From Gammaproteobacteria bacterium (GTDB lineage Bacteria; Pseudomonadota; Gammaproteobacteria; Xanthomonadales; SZUA-36): a stretch of DNA of 64,000 nucleotides. Below are positions 52,390 to 61,920 of the stretch, piece by piece. A model generated the notes under the pieces. It saw nothing but the letters and a program-made list of their open reading frames with translations. It searched no databases and had not been told where the DNA came from. The DNA lies in contig JAJRUM010000059.1 in assembly GCA_024277815.1 (NCBI GenBank), forward strand, positions 29,502-93,501. Direction: 5' to 3'. Numbering within the stretch: the stretch's first letter is position 1; the number at the start of each line of letters is the position of its first letter. The translations under genes were made by a program, and so were the position numbers.

Positions 52390-54005
52390 ATACTTTCGAC
52401 GCAATCATCATCGGCGCAGGCCACAATGGTCTGACCAACGCCGCCTACCTGGCAAAGGCCGGGCTGAATGTCGTCGTGCTCGAGAAGAATGACTACATTG
52501 GCGGTGCATCCGTCACCCGGGAAATGCACGAAGGATGGCACTACTCCAGCGCATCTTATGTTTGCAGTTTGCTACGCCAGGCGCTGCACCGTGATCTTGA
52601 CCTTACCCGGCATGGCTTGTTACTGGTGCCTTATCTCGGCACGGTGAATTTCGCCGATGACGGCCGCACCCTGACTGCATTTACCAACCCGGAAGCGGAC
52701 TACCTCGAACTGAAGCGGCATTCGCCACACGATGCGGATTCCATGTTCCGCTTCCAGAGCGACATGGGCAGGTATGCCCATTTCATCCGCAAAACCCTGT
52801 TGCGCACACCACCCGACCCAACCTCGTTCAAACCGCGGGATATACGCGAACTGCTGTGGATGGGTAAGCAGATGTGGGCGCTGGGTGAAAAAGAAATTTA
52901 CGAATACATCCGGTTTTTCACCATGAGTGCCGCAGAATTTCTTGAAGACTATTTTGAGAACGACCTGATCAAGGCTGCAATGGCCACGCCTGGCATCATC
53001 GGCACGGCGCTTGGCGTGTACTCGCCGGGATCGGCCTATGTCCTGCTCCATCACGTGATGGGTGACGTTGATGGCAACGTCGGTGCCTGGGGCCTGGCGC
53101 GCGGTGGCATGGGCGCTATTTCAAATGCAATCGCTGGCGCCCTGCAACAATATGGTGGCGAAATCCGCACCAATGCGGGCGTACAGAACTTGCTGGTAAA
53201 AAACGGTAAAGCCTCCGGTGTCGTTCTGGAAAACGGTGACGAGTTACACGCAGGTATTGTAGTTTCAAACCTGGATGCCAAAAGAACATTTACTAAAATT
53301 GTGGATCGCAAGGATCTGCCGCCGGGCATCTATGAAAAAGCCAAGAATTTCAAAATCCGCGGTTCCTCCGGCAAGGTCAATATAGCACTGTCCGGTATGC
53401 CAAAGTTTACCGGCGTACCGGATAATCGTTACATCAATTGCGGCGGACAAAATTTTACCGGTTCTCTTGAGACAATGGAACGGGCGTACGACTGCTGGAA
53501 ACATGGCCGCTGGTCCGATGACCCATTTGTCGAAGGGGTAATACCGTCGGCCTGGGATCCGACCGTCGCACCACCCGGAAAACACTGGATGTCGAATTTT
53601 GTTCAGTACTGCCCTCCAAAACTGGCTGATGGCCCCTGGACGCCTGAGAAACGTGACCTGTTTGGGCAGGCGGTGGTTGACAAGATTGAACGTTACAGTC
53701 CGGGGTTCAAAGACCTGATCGTTCACATGGAGGTGCGTACGCCTCACGAACTTGAGAGCGAGATCGGACTAACGGAAGGCAATATATTCCAGGGCGAACT
53801 GACCATTGACCAATTGTTGTTCAACCGGCCTTTCCCGGGTTATGCCCAGTACCGGATGCCGGTCAAGAATCTTTACATGTGTGGCGCCTCAACCCATCCA
53901 GGCGGAGGTGTATCAGCCGCCTGCGGCGCCAATGCTGCACGTGAGATATTGATAGACCTGAAACGCCCCAACACGGTCCCCGAAGATGATTTTTACGACG
54001 AATAA
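52386..54005 (+). CDS. Phytoene desaturase-like FAD oxidoreductase (second of the pair)
   Basis: 539 residues. FAD motif IIIGAGHNGLTNAAYLAKAG near 7-26, VLEKNDYIGGASVTREMHEG next, and the C-terminal FAD motif MCGASTHPGGGVSAACGANA near 500. It is clearly paralogous to the gene just upstream (same motifs, 4-base overlap) yet longer, and it carries extra FKPRDIRELLWMGKQMWALG and YCPPKLADGPWTPEKRD segments. Tandem pairs of this kind appear in uncharacterised catabolic loci. The GcvT-like gene follows after 3 bases. Confidence 0.85.
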   Translation: MNTFDAIIIGAGHNGLTNAAYLAKAGLNVVVLEKNDYIGGASVTREMHEGWHYSSASYVCSLLRQALHRDLDLTRHGLLLVPYLGTVNFADDGRTLTAFTNPEADYLELKRHSPHDADSMFRFQSDMGRYAHFIRKTLLRTPPDPTSFKPRDIRELLWMGKQMWALGEKEIYEYIRFFTMSAAEFLEDYFENDLIKAAMATPGIIGTALGVYSPGSAYVLLHHVMGDVDGNVGAWGLARGGMGAISNAIAGALQQYGGEIRTNAGVQNLLVKNGKASGVVLENGDELHAGIVVSNLDAKRTFTKIVDRKDLPPGIYEKAKNFKIRGSSGKVNIALSGMPKFTGVPDNRYINCGGQNFTGSLETMERAYDCWKHGRWSDDPFVEGVIPSAWDPTVAPPGKHWMSNFVQYCPPKLADGPWTPEKRDLFGQAVVDKIERYSPGFKDLIVHMEVRTPHELESEIGLTEGNIFQGELTIDQLLFNRPFPGYAQYRMPVKNLYMCGASTHPGGGVSAACGANAAREILIDLKRPNTVPEDDFYDE

Positions 54006-54008
54006 CTT

Positions 54009-55205
54009 ATGACTACTGTAGATCCATACGCAGGCGAGCGGCTGAAAAAAACCCATTTCTACCCAAGGGCAGCGCCGTTGAATATCCGTGATGCATGGGT
54101 TGCCTGGAACGGGTACAAATTCGCCGAGTGCTATTACGACGCGGAATACGAATATTTCTGCGTACGTAACAGCTGTGCCACCTATGATATTTGCCCGATG
54201 CAGAAGTATTACGTGGAAGGCAGCGACGCCGAAGCGATGTTGAACCGTATGGTAACGCGGGACGTCAAAAAGCTCGGACTTAACCGGGTGATGTATACCG
54301 TCTGGTGTACCGATGAAGGGCGCGTGGTTGATGACGGCACCATCTTCAGGTTGGCCGATGACAAGTTCATGCTGACCTGCGGCAGCCCCTGCAATGCCTG
54401 GTTAAAAATGAGCGCGTTTGGGTTCAGTGACGTTACGATTACAGACATGTCCGATGAGATCGCTGCCTTGTCTTTCCAGGGACCGACAAGCTGTGCAGTT
54501 TTGAAAAAGATGGGTCTGCAGGGAATCGAAACAGCAAAGCCCTTCGATATCCGGCACTTTCCTTTCCATGGCGACACGCTGATGGTGTCACGCACCGGCT
54601 TTACCGGCGATCTCGGTTATGAACTCTGGGTGACGCCAGAACTGGCGCTGGATCTATGGGATGAATTGTATGCGGTGGGCGCCGATTACGGTATTCAGCC
54701 ATTCGGGGAAGAAGCCACCAACATGACGCGCCTGGAAGCCGGGTTCATCATGCCGGACCTGGAACTCCACGAAGCGCTTAAGACCATTCATCTTGAGCAT
54801 GACCAGTCGCCTTTAGAGTTAAATCTTGGCTGGTTGGTTGATTTTAAGAAGCCACACTTCAACGGTCGCATAGCACTGTTGAAAGAAAAGGAACGTGGAA
54901 CGAAATACACCCTCACAAAGCTGGATATCCCGGGGAACAAGCCCGCAGTGGAAGCCATTCTGTACAAAAATGAACGTTGTTCGCAGGACATCGGTTATGT
55001 CACTTCCGCCATGTGGTCACCGGCGGTCAAGGCCAATATTGCATTGGCGATGATCAGAACGGAATTCCTCAAGGGTGATATCTGGGTTGAAGTTTACTTC
55101 CAGAAGGAACTGCGCCAATACCGCAAGGTTGTAAAGGCCACCATCGTGAAGAAGCAGTTCTGGACACCGCCAAGAGCACGCGCCACACCGCCTCTGGATT
55201 TCTGA
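54009..55205 (+). CDS. GcvT-like THF-dependent aminomethyl/demethylase-family protein
   Basis: 398 residues, GcvT folate-binding fold but diverged from the true T protein at 39.4 kb. CATYDICPMQKYYVEGSDAE near 57-76 corresponds to the GcvT FDVSHMT region but reads YDICPMQ. VSRTGFTGDLGYELWVTPEL near 195-214 is the folate signature, and SPLELNLGWLVDF near 270 the C-terminal folate contact. Relatives include DmdA, sarcosine/dimethylglycine-type demethylases and YgfZ. Co-occurrence with three flavoproteins suggests folate-linked demethylation of an N- or S-methyl compound. Specific substrate unknown. Confidence 0.85.
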   Translation: MTTVDPYAGERLKKTHFYPRAAPLNIRDAWVAWNGYKFAECYYDAEYEYFCVRNSCATYDICPMQKYYVEGSDAEAMLNRMVTRDVKKLGLNRVMYTVWCTDEGRVVDDGTIFRLADDKFMLTCGSPCNAWLKMSAFGFSDVTITDMSDEIAALSFQGPTSCAVLKKMGLQGIETAKPFDIRHFPFHGDTLMVSRTGFTGDLGYELWVTPELALDLWDELYAVGADYGIQPFGEEATNMTRLEAGFIMPDLELHEALKTIHLEHDQSPLELNLGWLVDFKKPHFNGRIALLKEKERGTKYTLTKLDIPGNKPAVEAILYKNERCSQDIGYVTSAMWSPAVKANIALAMIRTEFLKGDIWVEVYFQKELRQYRKVVKATIVKKQFWTPPRARATPPLDF

Positions 55206-55218
55206 TCCGGTATTCACC

Positions 55219-56232
55219 GTGAACCAACAGCAACCTCATACCGGTTCATATTACGCAGCTACTGTTAACGAGATCACCGATTACGCACCGCTACGTGGTA
55301 CGCAGCGTGCTGATGTCTGCGTCATCGGCGCAGGTTTCACTGGAACCTCAACCGCACTGTATCTTGCTGAGCGTGGTTACAACGTGCATGTGCTTGAAGC
55401 CAACAGGGTCGGCTGGGGTGCATCCGGGCGCAACGGTGGTCAGATCATCGGTGGTATCTCCGGTGAAGAGAAAATCGCCAGCCACTTAGGTGCCGAAGGT
55501 GAGTCGATTGTTTGGGAAATGCGCTGGGCGGGTCATGCCATCATTCGCGAGCGGATAGAGACTTACAATATCAGCTGTGACCTCAAGTGGGGTTATCTCG
55601 ATGTGGCCATCAAGCCACGCCATATTCGGGACCAACAAGCCGAATTAGAAGCGCTGCAAAAACACAACTTCCCCTATGAATACAGGCTTCTGTCCCGGCA
55701 CGAAACGGCAACCATAATTGGGACCAATGCCTATATCGGCGCGCTGATGAACATGGGTAACGGTCATCTGCACCCCCTGAACCTGTGTATCGGCGAGGCA
55801 CGGGCGGCAGTATCCCTGGGTACCACAATATATGAACAATCCCCGGTGTTGCGAATTGAGCATGGTGACAACCCCCGGGTCATCACCGCCGACGGTTCGG
55901 TGACTGCCGACATGGTCATGATCGCTGGCAATGCGTATCATTTTACTGAGAAAAAACTACGTGGCAGCATGTTTCCAGTGAACAGTTTTATCATTGCAAC
56001 CGAACCACTGACGGCTACGCAGGCTAACGCCATCAACCCCCAGGATCTCGCCGTATGCGATCCCAACTTCGTGCTGGAATATTTTCGCCTCAGTGCTGAC
56101 AGACGACTGCTGTTTGGGGGGCGTTGCAATTATTTTGGCAACGACCCTGAGGCCATCAAGGGAAAACTGGTTCCGAAAATGCTGAGAATTTTTCCCCAAC
56201 TGGGCAGGTCGAGTCCGCCGGTCAGCTTGTAA
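55219..56232 (+). pseudogene. PuuB/DadA-like FAD oxidoreductase, 3' truncated
   Basis: 337 codons from GTG. The N terminus has VCVIGAGFTGTSTALYLAER near 34-53 and GWGASGRNGGQIIGG near 73-87, typical of gamma-glutamylputrescine oxidase (PuuB) and related amine oxidases. Homology runs through KLVPKMLRIFPQL (to residue 328), where PuuB continues with its own C-terminal FAD/substrate segment of about 95 residues. Here nine unrelated residues follow and then a stop, because the DNA is now antisense to a WS/DGAT gene. The FAD-fold closure (SGHG segment) is missing, so the product is unlikely to be functional. It is the last gene of the 50.8-56.2 kb run. Confidence 0.85.
56193..56204. other. Rearrangement or assembly junction
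   Basis: Plus-strand PuuB-like homology ends after codon 328 (56202); minus-strand WS/DGAT homology ends near its Trp71 codon (56196-56198). The shared bases are few (CCCAACTGGG region), so the two genes are joined head to head within about ten bases. This fits an inversion or deletion breakpoint, or a contig mis-join. Confidence 0.75.
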
Positions 56233-56408
56233 TTGAAAGGTGGTGTTGCCGTTGTTGCGTCGTCCAGCCCAGCCATGTATTCACGCCAGAAATTCTTGCG
56301 ATACGCTTTCGGCAGGTCAAATACCCACAGTCCTGCAACATGTGACAGGTTGGTAGGAGACTCCGCCTGCAAAAACGCCCAATCAACGGTGCTAAGCCTG
56401 TGTTTCAT
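56196..56408 (-). pseudogene. WS/DGAT acyltransferase, N-terminal fragment only
   Basis: Only the first 71 codons have family homology: MKHRLSTVDWAFLQAESPTN, then LSHVAGLWVFDLP, the unmistakable start of bacterial wax-ester synthase/diacylglycerol acyltransferases (SxxDxxFLxxExPxxxMHVGGL). The frame then reads on as antisense of the PuuB-like gene to 56130. The HHxxxDG active site and almost 400 residues are absent. Its start lies 10 bases after the acyl-CoA ligase stop, so it was the second gene of that operon, making storage lipids from acyl-CoA. Confidence 0.85.
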
Positions 56409-56418
56409 ATCACAAAGA

Positions 56419-58044
56419 CTATCTCAATTCCCGCCTGAGGATTTTCCCGACTGAAGATTTCGGCAGTTCATCCATGAACACGACCTGCTTTGGCACTTTG
56501 TACCCCGCCAGTCGCTCCCGGCAGAAATTGCGTACGTCATCGATGGTGATGGAATCGTCGGATTTCGTCACGAATAGCCTCACCGCCTCACCCGAGGTCT
56601 CGTCCGGCACGCCAACACAAGCCGACTCAAGCACACCGGGCATGCCCGCTACCTCTTCCTCTATTTCATTGGGAAAGACGTTAAATCCTGAAACCAGGAT
56701 CATGTCCTTTTTGCGGTCGACGATCCGAAAATAGCCTTCCTTATCCATTATCGCGATATCACCGGTCTTGAAGTAACCGTCTTCGGTCATCGCCTCTGCG
56801 GTGGCCTCCGGCTGCTGCCAATAGCCCTTCATCACTTGTGGACCCGCGGCGCATAATTCACCCGGCTCGCCCAGCGGCACTTTCTGGCCGTCATCGTCAC
56901 GCAGGGAAATATCGGTTGACGGCACCGGCACGCCAATACCGCTGCGGTATCCGGTTTCGTTTAAAAGGTTGAGTGTCAGAATGGGTGATGTCTCCGACAA
57001 ACCATATCCTTCCTTGATATAGTGACCGGTAAGCGCCTGCCATTTTTCTGATACAGCCTGTTGCACCGGAGCGCCCCCGCCCATGGTGATTTTCAACGGT
57101 GAAAAATCAATTTCATCAAACCCCGGGGTATGCAGCAAACCGTTGAACAGGGTATTGACCCCGCAAAAAGCGGTGGGACTGGACTCGGCCCAGGTTTTCA
57201 CAAACGCTTCCATGTCCCGCGGGTTCGTGATCAGCACGTTAACCGCACCCCACCTGAAGAAGCTGAGTGTGTTCACCATCAGCGCCAGGATGTGATACAT
57301 CGGGATTGCGGTGAGGATCACCTCCTTGCCGTTTTCGATAATGCCTGCGCTGACTGCTTCAAATTGCAAGATGTTGGACAGCAGGTTTCCGTGCGTCAGC
57401 ATGGCACCCTTCGACAACCCGGTGGTGCCACCGGTGTACTGCAGGAACAACAGATCATCCTGGGTCAGTTCGGGTTCCTCCAAGTCAAGTTCAGCTCCTC
57501 TTATCAATGCTGCGGTAAAAGGAATCGTAGAAGAAAGGCGTTCATCCACCGGTGGCGTGGGCAGGCCTTTGTCAACCAGGTCATCCAGCCCGGCAACGAT
57601 AATATTCTTTACCGGGGTGTTATCGATTACCTGGGCGAGTGTTGCGGTAGAGCCTGAGAAAACAATGATGGTATCGACATCCGCATCCCTGAGTTGATGC
57701 TCCAATTCCCGCGGTGAATACAGGGGATTGACATTGACCTGCACCGCGCCCGCCCGGATGACGCCAGCCATTCCAACCGGGAAAGCGAAGATATTCGGGG
57801 CCATCATGGCAACCCGATCGCCCTTTCGCACGCCCAGTTCATTCTGCAGGTAAGCGGCGAAATTTCTGGACAGGCGGTCGACATCGTTATAGCTCAGTTC
57901 AGAACCAAAACTTCGATAAGCCACCCTGTCGCCATAAGCCCTAATCGCATCCCGGTACAATTCAACGATGGAGTGATAAGAAGAATTGTCAACTTCAAAC
58001 GGGACTTCCACCGGATAACTTTTTTGCCAGATACGATCAACCAT
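56419..58044 (-). CDS. Long-chain acyl-CoA synthetase (FadD-like)
   Basis: 541-residue AMP-forming ligase activating fatty acids to acyl-CoA. The P-loop LLFLQYTGGTTGLSKGAML near 192-210, GYGLSETSP near 333, FKTGDIAIMDKEGYFRIVDR near 420 and the C-terminal KVPKQVVFMDELPKSSVGKI with its catalytic Lys are all present. ATG at 58044 has GGAGG upstream. It heads an operon with the (truncated) WS/DGAT gene, so fatty acid to wax-ester or triacylglycerol storage is the likely original pathway. Confidence 0.93.
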   Translation of the reverse strand: MVDRIWQKSYPVEVPFEVDNSSYHSIVELYRDAIRAYGDRVAYRSFGSELSYNDVDRLSRNFAAYLQNELGVRKGDRVAMMAPNIFAFPVGMAGVIRAGAVQVNVNPLYSPRELEHQLRDADVDTIIVFSGSTATLAQVIDNTPVKNIIVAGLDDLVDKGLPTPPVDERLSSTIPFTAALIRGAELDLEEPELTQDDLLFLQYTGGTTGLSKGAMLTHGNLLSNILQFEAVSAGIIENGKEVILTAIPMYHILALMVNTLSFFRWGAVNVLITNPRDMEAFVKTWAESSPTAFCGVNTLFNGLLHTPGFDEIDFSPLKITMGGGAPVQQAVSEKWQALTGHYIKEGYGLSETSPILTLNLLNETGYRSGIGVPVPSTDISLRDDDGQKVPLGEPGELCAAGPQVMKGYWQQPEATAEAMTEDGYFKTGDIAIMDKEGYFRIVDRKKDMILVSGFNVFPNEIEEEVAGMPGVLESACVGVPDETSGEAVRLFVTKSDDSITIDDVRNFCRERLAGYKVPKQVVFMDELPKSSVGKILRRELR

Positions 58045-58321
58045 CAATAACAACCTCCATCAGAAAATATTTACTTGGATATTGACTACACAAAATATCA
58101 GTTGCCAACGCCTTCTTCAAGGTTGGCTCCGGTCAAAGGCGGGTGTTTAAAGGTCATTCTGAAGCTGTGTTCCAAATGTTATACGGCCATTTTGCACTGC
58201 TTCTTCCCCGGATACTTCCGTCAGCACGTTTGGACCGCAACAGCCTGCCGAGCCGGGCATTTGCCATGCATTACTCTGCCAAGTAGAATCAAAGTACACC
58301 TGTATCGCAGAGGATTTACAT

Positions 58322-59395
58322 TTGGAAGAATCTCCAAACATGAAATTCGGACTCCCACTGGTTGAAATCCTTGCCATTCAAAGCATGGATGAGAAGTTAT
58401 ATGCGCCTTTTGAAGTTAACCTGCTGGTGAAAGTGGCAGCGGGCCAGGGTGTGGCCGTATCGGATATTCTCGCCGGCAGCAATATCCTTGAAGGCCAACT
58501 CGAAGATATGGCAACCAGAATTTCCATGCGGCAGAGACTGTCAGTTTACCAAAATATACTTGATACCTGTGATGATCTATCCATTTTTCTTCAGGCCGGA
58601 AGCCAGGCCACCATATGTAGTTTTGGCGTATATGGGTATCTACTATTGAGCAGTAATACTTTTCTGGATGCCATTTACATGGCCTTTAAATACCTTAAGC
58701 TCACTGGACCCCTGCTCGGAAAATCATTTGACATCGAAAAAGACCACGCATATTTTGAGGCAACAGATTCCCTGCTGCTGGGACCTTTGCTACAACCAGT
58801 GGTCGATTTCTGGTTTGCCTTTACTTACAAGACCAGCCTGGAAATAAGCAAAGGTACTTTTAAACTCGAACAAATATGCCTGGCTTTTCCTGAACCAGAT
58901 CACAAGAGCAGCTACAAGGAGCTCTTTAAATGCCCGGTTTCCTTCAATGCCGATAAGAACCGGATGTACTTTCTCCGACACAACCTGGAACTGAAACTGC
59001 CCCGTGCCAATCCGCTTTCATTCCAGATTTGCACTGAACTTTGCACAGATATGATGCAGGACATGGAAAGCATTAGCGGTTTGGCCAAAAAGGTTCGCGA
59101 CCTGATTGTGTTAACACCCAATTATCATCCAATGTTCAAGGATATTGCCAGTCAACTGTATATGACCCCACGTACGCTGCGCAGAAAACTCGTCGAACAG
59201 GGAACGTCGTATCAGCAGATTCTGAATGATGTCAGGAAACACCTGGCGATCAAATTTCTGCGGGAAACCAGCCTGAGCATGGATCAGATTGCAGAGCGGG
59301 TTGGCTTCAGCGATGCGCGTAACTTCAGACAGGCGTTCAAGAAATGGACCGATTCAACGCCGAGCAGCCACCGGACCAGGCACGTTGTCCACTAA
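58322..59395 (+). CDS. AraC-family regulator with OruR/ArgR-type N-terminal domain
   Basis: 357 residues. The N-terminal 200 match the 'arabinose-binding' AraC N-terminal type seen in OruR and virulence regulators (VNLLVKVAAGQGVAVSDILA). The C-terminal double HTH (about 265-350) includes MTPRTLRRKLVEQGTSYQQI and AERVGFSDARNFRQAFKKWT. A TTG start at 58322 has AGAGGA seven bases upstream; ATG at 58340 is the alternative. The 277 bases upstream, shared with the divergent ligase gene, hold no other recognised element. It may control the lipid genes on either side; ligand unknown. Confidence 0.88.
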   Translation: MEESPNMKFGLPLVEILAIQSMDEKLYAPFEVNLLVKVAAGQGVAVSDILAGSNILEGQLEDMATRISMRQRLSVYQNILDTCDDLSIFLQAGSQATICSFGVYGYLLLSSNTFLDAIYMAFKYLKLTGPLLGKSFDIEKDHAYFEATDSLLLGPLLQPVVDFWFAFTYKTSLEISKGTFKLEQICLAFPEPDHKSSYKELFKCPVSFNADKNRMYFLRHNLELKLPRANPLSFQICTELCTDMMQDMESISGLAKKVRDLIVLTPNYHPMFKDIASQLYMTPRTLRRKLVEQGTSYQQILNDVRKHLAIKFLRETSLSMDQIAERVGFSDARNFRQAFKKWTDSTPSSHRTRHVVH

Positions 59396-59418
59396 GGTCG
59401 CAGGTCTGAGCCAACGCA

Positions 59419-59440
59419 CCGGCGGAAAGTTTACCGCCGG
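59419..59440. terminator. Hairpin between convergent araC-like and RND genes
   Basis: CCGGCGG (59419-59425) and CCGCCGG (59434-59440) pair perfectly around an 8-base loop. No T-run follows on either strand, so it would be a weak or rho-assisted terminator. Confidence 0.35.
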
Positions 59441-59462
59441 CACCTGTGAACGGGCATGCTTA

Positions 59463-61910
59463 TCAGTCTGTTATCGGTTGCTTACCTAACTGCAAGTTCA
59501 TGCGGTCCTGATCCATCTTACCTTTGCTGTATTTATCGATCGGAATCAGGAAGTGCACCAGTGCCGGCAGCAGGATCAACGCACCAAACATATTCATCAC
59601 GAACATGAAGGTCAGCATCAGGCCCATGTCGCCCTGGAACTTAATCGGCGACCACAACCAGGTGGCGACACCAATGGCCAGGGTCAGGCCGGTGAATGAA
59701 ACTGCCTTGCCCGTGGTTTTCAGCATTTGAAAATAGGCATCATGCAGGTTGTAACCCCTGACGAAATAGCTCTCGAGCCGGCTGTAGATATAGATACCGT
59801 AGTCGACACCGATACCGACACCCAAAGCGATCACTGGCAGTGTTGCCACTTTCACACCGATATCAAGGAATGTCATCAGGGCCTGGCCGAGTACAGACGT
59901 CAGGGCCAGTGGCAGGATGATGCAAAGCACGGCACGGAAGGAACGGAAGGCCAGCAGCACGAGGAAACTGACCACGCCGTATACCCAGGCCAGCATCTTG
60001 TACTGTGCCTGCTTGACAACATCGTTAGTCGCTGCCTCTACACCGGAATTACCGGCCGCCATCACGAACTCAATGTCTCCGGTATCGTAGTCTTCGTTAA
60101 ACTGCTCTACCGCCGCGGTAATCGTCAGAAGCGTATCGGCCTTATGATCCTCGAGGAAAATCAGCACCGGCATCAGGTTAACATCGGCGTTCATCAATCC
60201 AGGTGGCATAGCCTTGCCACTGACTGAACCGTTCAGTACCCACTGATTGCGGGTGACCGTCGCCCATTTGGGATTGCCTTCATTATTGCCCGCAATAAAT
60301 CGCTTGGATGCGTTGACCAGGGAAAAGGTTGCCTGTACGCCCGGCACATCGGCCATGACCCATTCGAACAGGTCGACGGAGGAATAAGCATCATATGAAA
60401 CGCATTTCATGTCGGGTGTCTTAACCATGACGACAAAAACATCGGTGCTGGCGGTGTAGTTGTCGACAATAAATTTATTATCCAGGTTGTAGCGCGAATC
60501 CGCGCGTAGCTCGGGCGCGCCTGCATCGAGATCACCTATTTTCAGATCCTGGCCGTACCAGATGCCAAAAACAAGGGCTACACCCGCCAAAACAATCAAT
60601 ACCCTGGCGACCACCGGCCGTGTGTAAATGGTCGAAAACTCACACAGCTTGTGATAAAGACCACTGTTTTCGAACTTCTTCATCCTGCTGATTGCTTTTT
60701 TACCGATCCCAATGTACGACATCAGAATAGGCAACAGAACGAGATTGGTCAGGATGACCACCATCACACCCACACTGGCAGAAATCGCCAGGTCATGGAT
60801 CACCTGGATCTGGATGACCATCAGCGTCGCGAAACCAATGCCATCGGAGACCAGTGCGGTCAGGCCGGGCACGTACAGTGTGCGGAAAGCAAAACGGGCG
60901 GCACCTTCGTTGCTTCTGCCTTCAGACTTGCCGTGCATGATCGCATTGATCATCTGCACACCGTGACTCACGCCAATTGCAAATACCAGGAACGGGATCA
61001 GCATCGAATACGGGTCAAGACCATAACCAAGCACTTTAACCAGGCCGATTTGCCACAGTACCGCAATCACAGAGCAGACAACGACAATGACCGAAGCCCG
61101 CAGACTGCGTGAATAGATGTAAAAAAGAACCAGCGTAATGATGATGGCAATCAGGAAGAATATAACCACTTGAGTGGCACCATCAATCAGGTCGCCCATG
61201 ACCTTGGCGAAGCCGGTCATATGAATTTTAATTTTGTCATTCTGATACTTGTCGCGCACCAGTTCTTCCAGTTTTCTGGAGATGGATCCGAAGTTGAGCG
61301 GTTCACCGGTATCAGGATGGGTTTCCATCAACGGGGCCAGGACGATTGTCGAACGGAAATCATTGGCGACCAGGTTACCGACCTGGCCGGACTTCATAAT
61401 ATTGGCACGTACCTGTGCCAGGCTTTCGGCCGAGCCGTTATAATCGTCGGGTATAATCGTGCCGCCGGTAAAGCCTTCTTCGGTCACCTCACCCCAGCGG
61501 ATGTTTGGCGTCCACAGTGATTTAACACCGGACCGGTTAACACCGGGAATGAAGAATATCTCGTCGCTGATTTGACGCAGTGTCTCCATATACTCCTCGG
61601 TGAAGATATCCCCCTCGGTAGTTTCGACAGCTATGCGCACGGCGTTGCCGAGACCGGTCAGTTCGTCCTTGCGCTCCAGATAAGCCGCGATATAAGGATG
61701 ATTCACAGGTACCATTTTCTCGAAGCTGGCATCCGGCCTGACCTTGATGGCAGTTGACGCCAGGTATACCGTAACCAACAGGAAGGCCAGCAACATCCAG
61801 AGCCGTTTCCCGAAAATGACCCGCTCTATGGCAGTTTCGGCGTTCAGGATGACATTTTCCACTTCATCAACGGCGCCTTTCAAGCTATCTTTTACATGAT
61901 GTTCGTTCAT
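59463..61910 (-). CDS. RND/MMPL-family transporter
   Basis: 815-residue inner-membrane protein with the duplicated MMPL design: TM1 at about 36-54, large periplasmic loop, TM block (about 245-410), second TM at about 440, second loop, second TM block (about 650-790). LVFAIGVSHGVQMINAI near 327 and VIALGVGIGVDYGIYIYSRL near 710 are the TM4-type motifs of RND superfamily members such as HpnN and MmpL. It probably moves lipids or hydrophobic compounds. Ten bases after the propeller gene, with which it forms an operon including the DUF1329 gene. Confidence 0.9.
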   Translation of the reverse strand: MNEHHVKDSLKGAVDEVENVILNAETAIERVIFGKRLWMLLAFLLVTVYLASTAIKVRPDASFEKMVPVNHPYIAAYLERKDELTGLGNAVRIAVETTEGDIFTEEYMETLRQISDEIFFIPGVNRSGVKSLWTPNIRWGEVTEEGFTGGTIIPDDYNGSAESLAQVRANIMKSGQVGNLVANDFRSTIVLAPLMETHPDTGEPLNFGSISRKLEELVRDKYQNDKIKIHMTGFAKVMGDLIDGATQVVIFFLIAIIITLVLFYIYSRSLRASVIVVVCSVIAVLWQIGLVKVLGYGLDPYSMLIPFLVFAIGVSHGVQMINAIMHGKSEGRSNEGAARFAFRTLYVPGLTALVSDGIGFATLMVIQIQVIHDLAISASVGVMVVILTNLVLLPILMSYIGIGKKAISRMKKFENSGLYHKLCEFSTIYTRPVVARVLIVLAGVALVFGIWYGQDLKIGDLDAGAPELRADSRYNLDNKFIVDNYTASTDVFVVMVKTPDMKCVSYDAYSSVDLFEWVMADVPGVQATFSLVNASKRFIAGNNEGNPKWATVTRNQWVLNGSVSGKAMPPGLMNADVNLMPVLIFLEDHKADTLLTITAAVEQFNEDYDTGDIEFVMAAGNSGVEAATNDVVKQAQYKMLAWVYGVVSFLVLLAFRSFRAVLCIILPLALTSVLGQALMTFLDIGVKVATLPVIALGVGIGVDYGIYIYSRLESYFVRGYNLHDAYFQMLKTTGKAVSFTGLTLAIGVATWLWSPIKFQGDMGLMLTFMFVMNMFGALILLPALVHFLIPIDKYSKGKMDQDRMNLQLGKQPITD

Positions 61911-61920
61911 CGTGGTCGCC

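Noticed and set aside
50851..54005. Carotenoid biosynthesis locus
   Set aside because: The two flavoproteins resemble phytoene desaturases, but no crtB, crtE or crtY is near, and the neighbours are catabolic.
56130..56195. C-terminal extension of the WS/DGAT fragment to 56130
   Set aside because: These codons read antisense through the PuuB-like gene and have no acyltransferase similarity.
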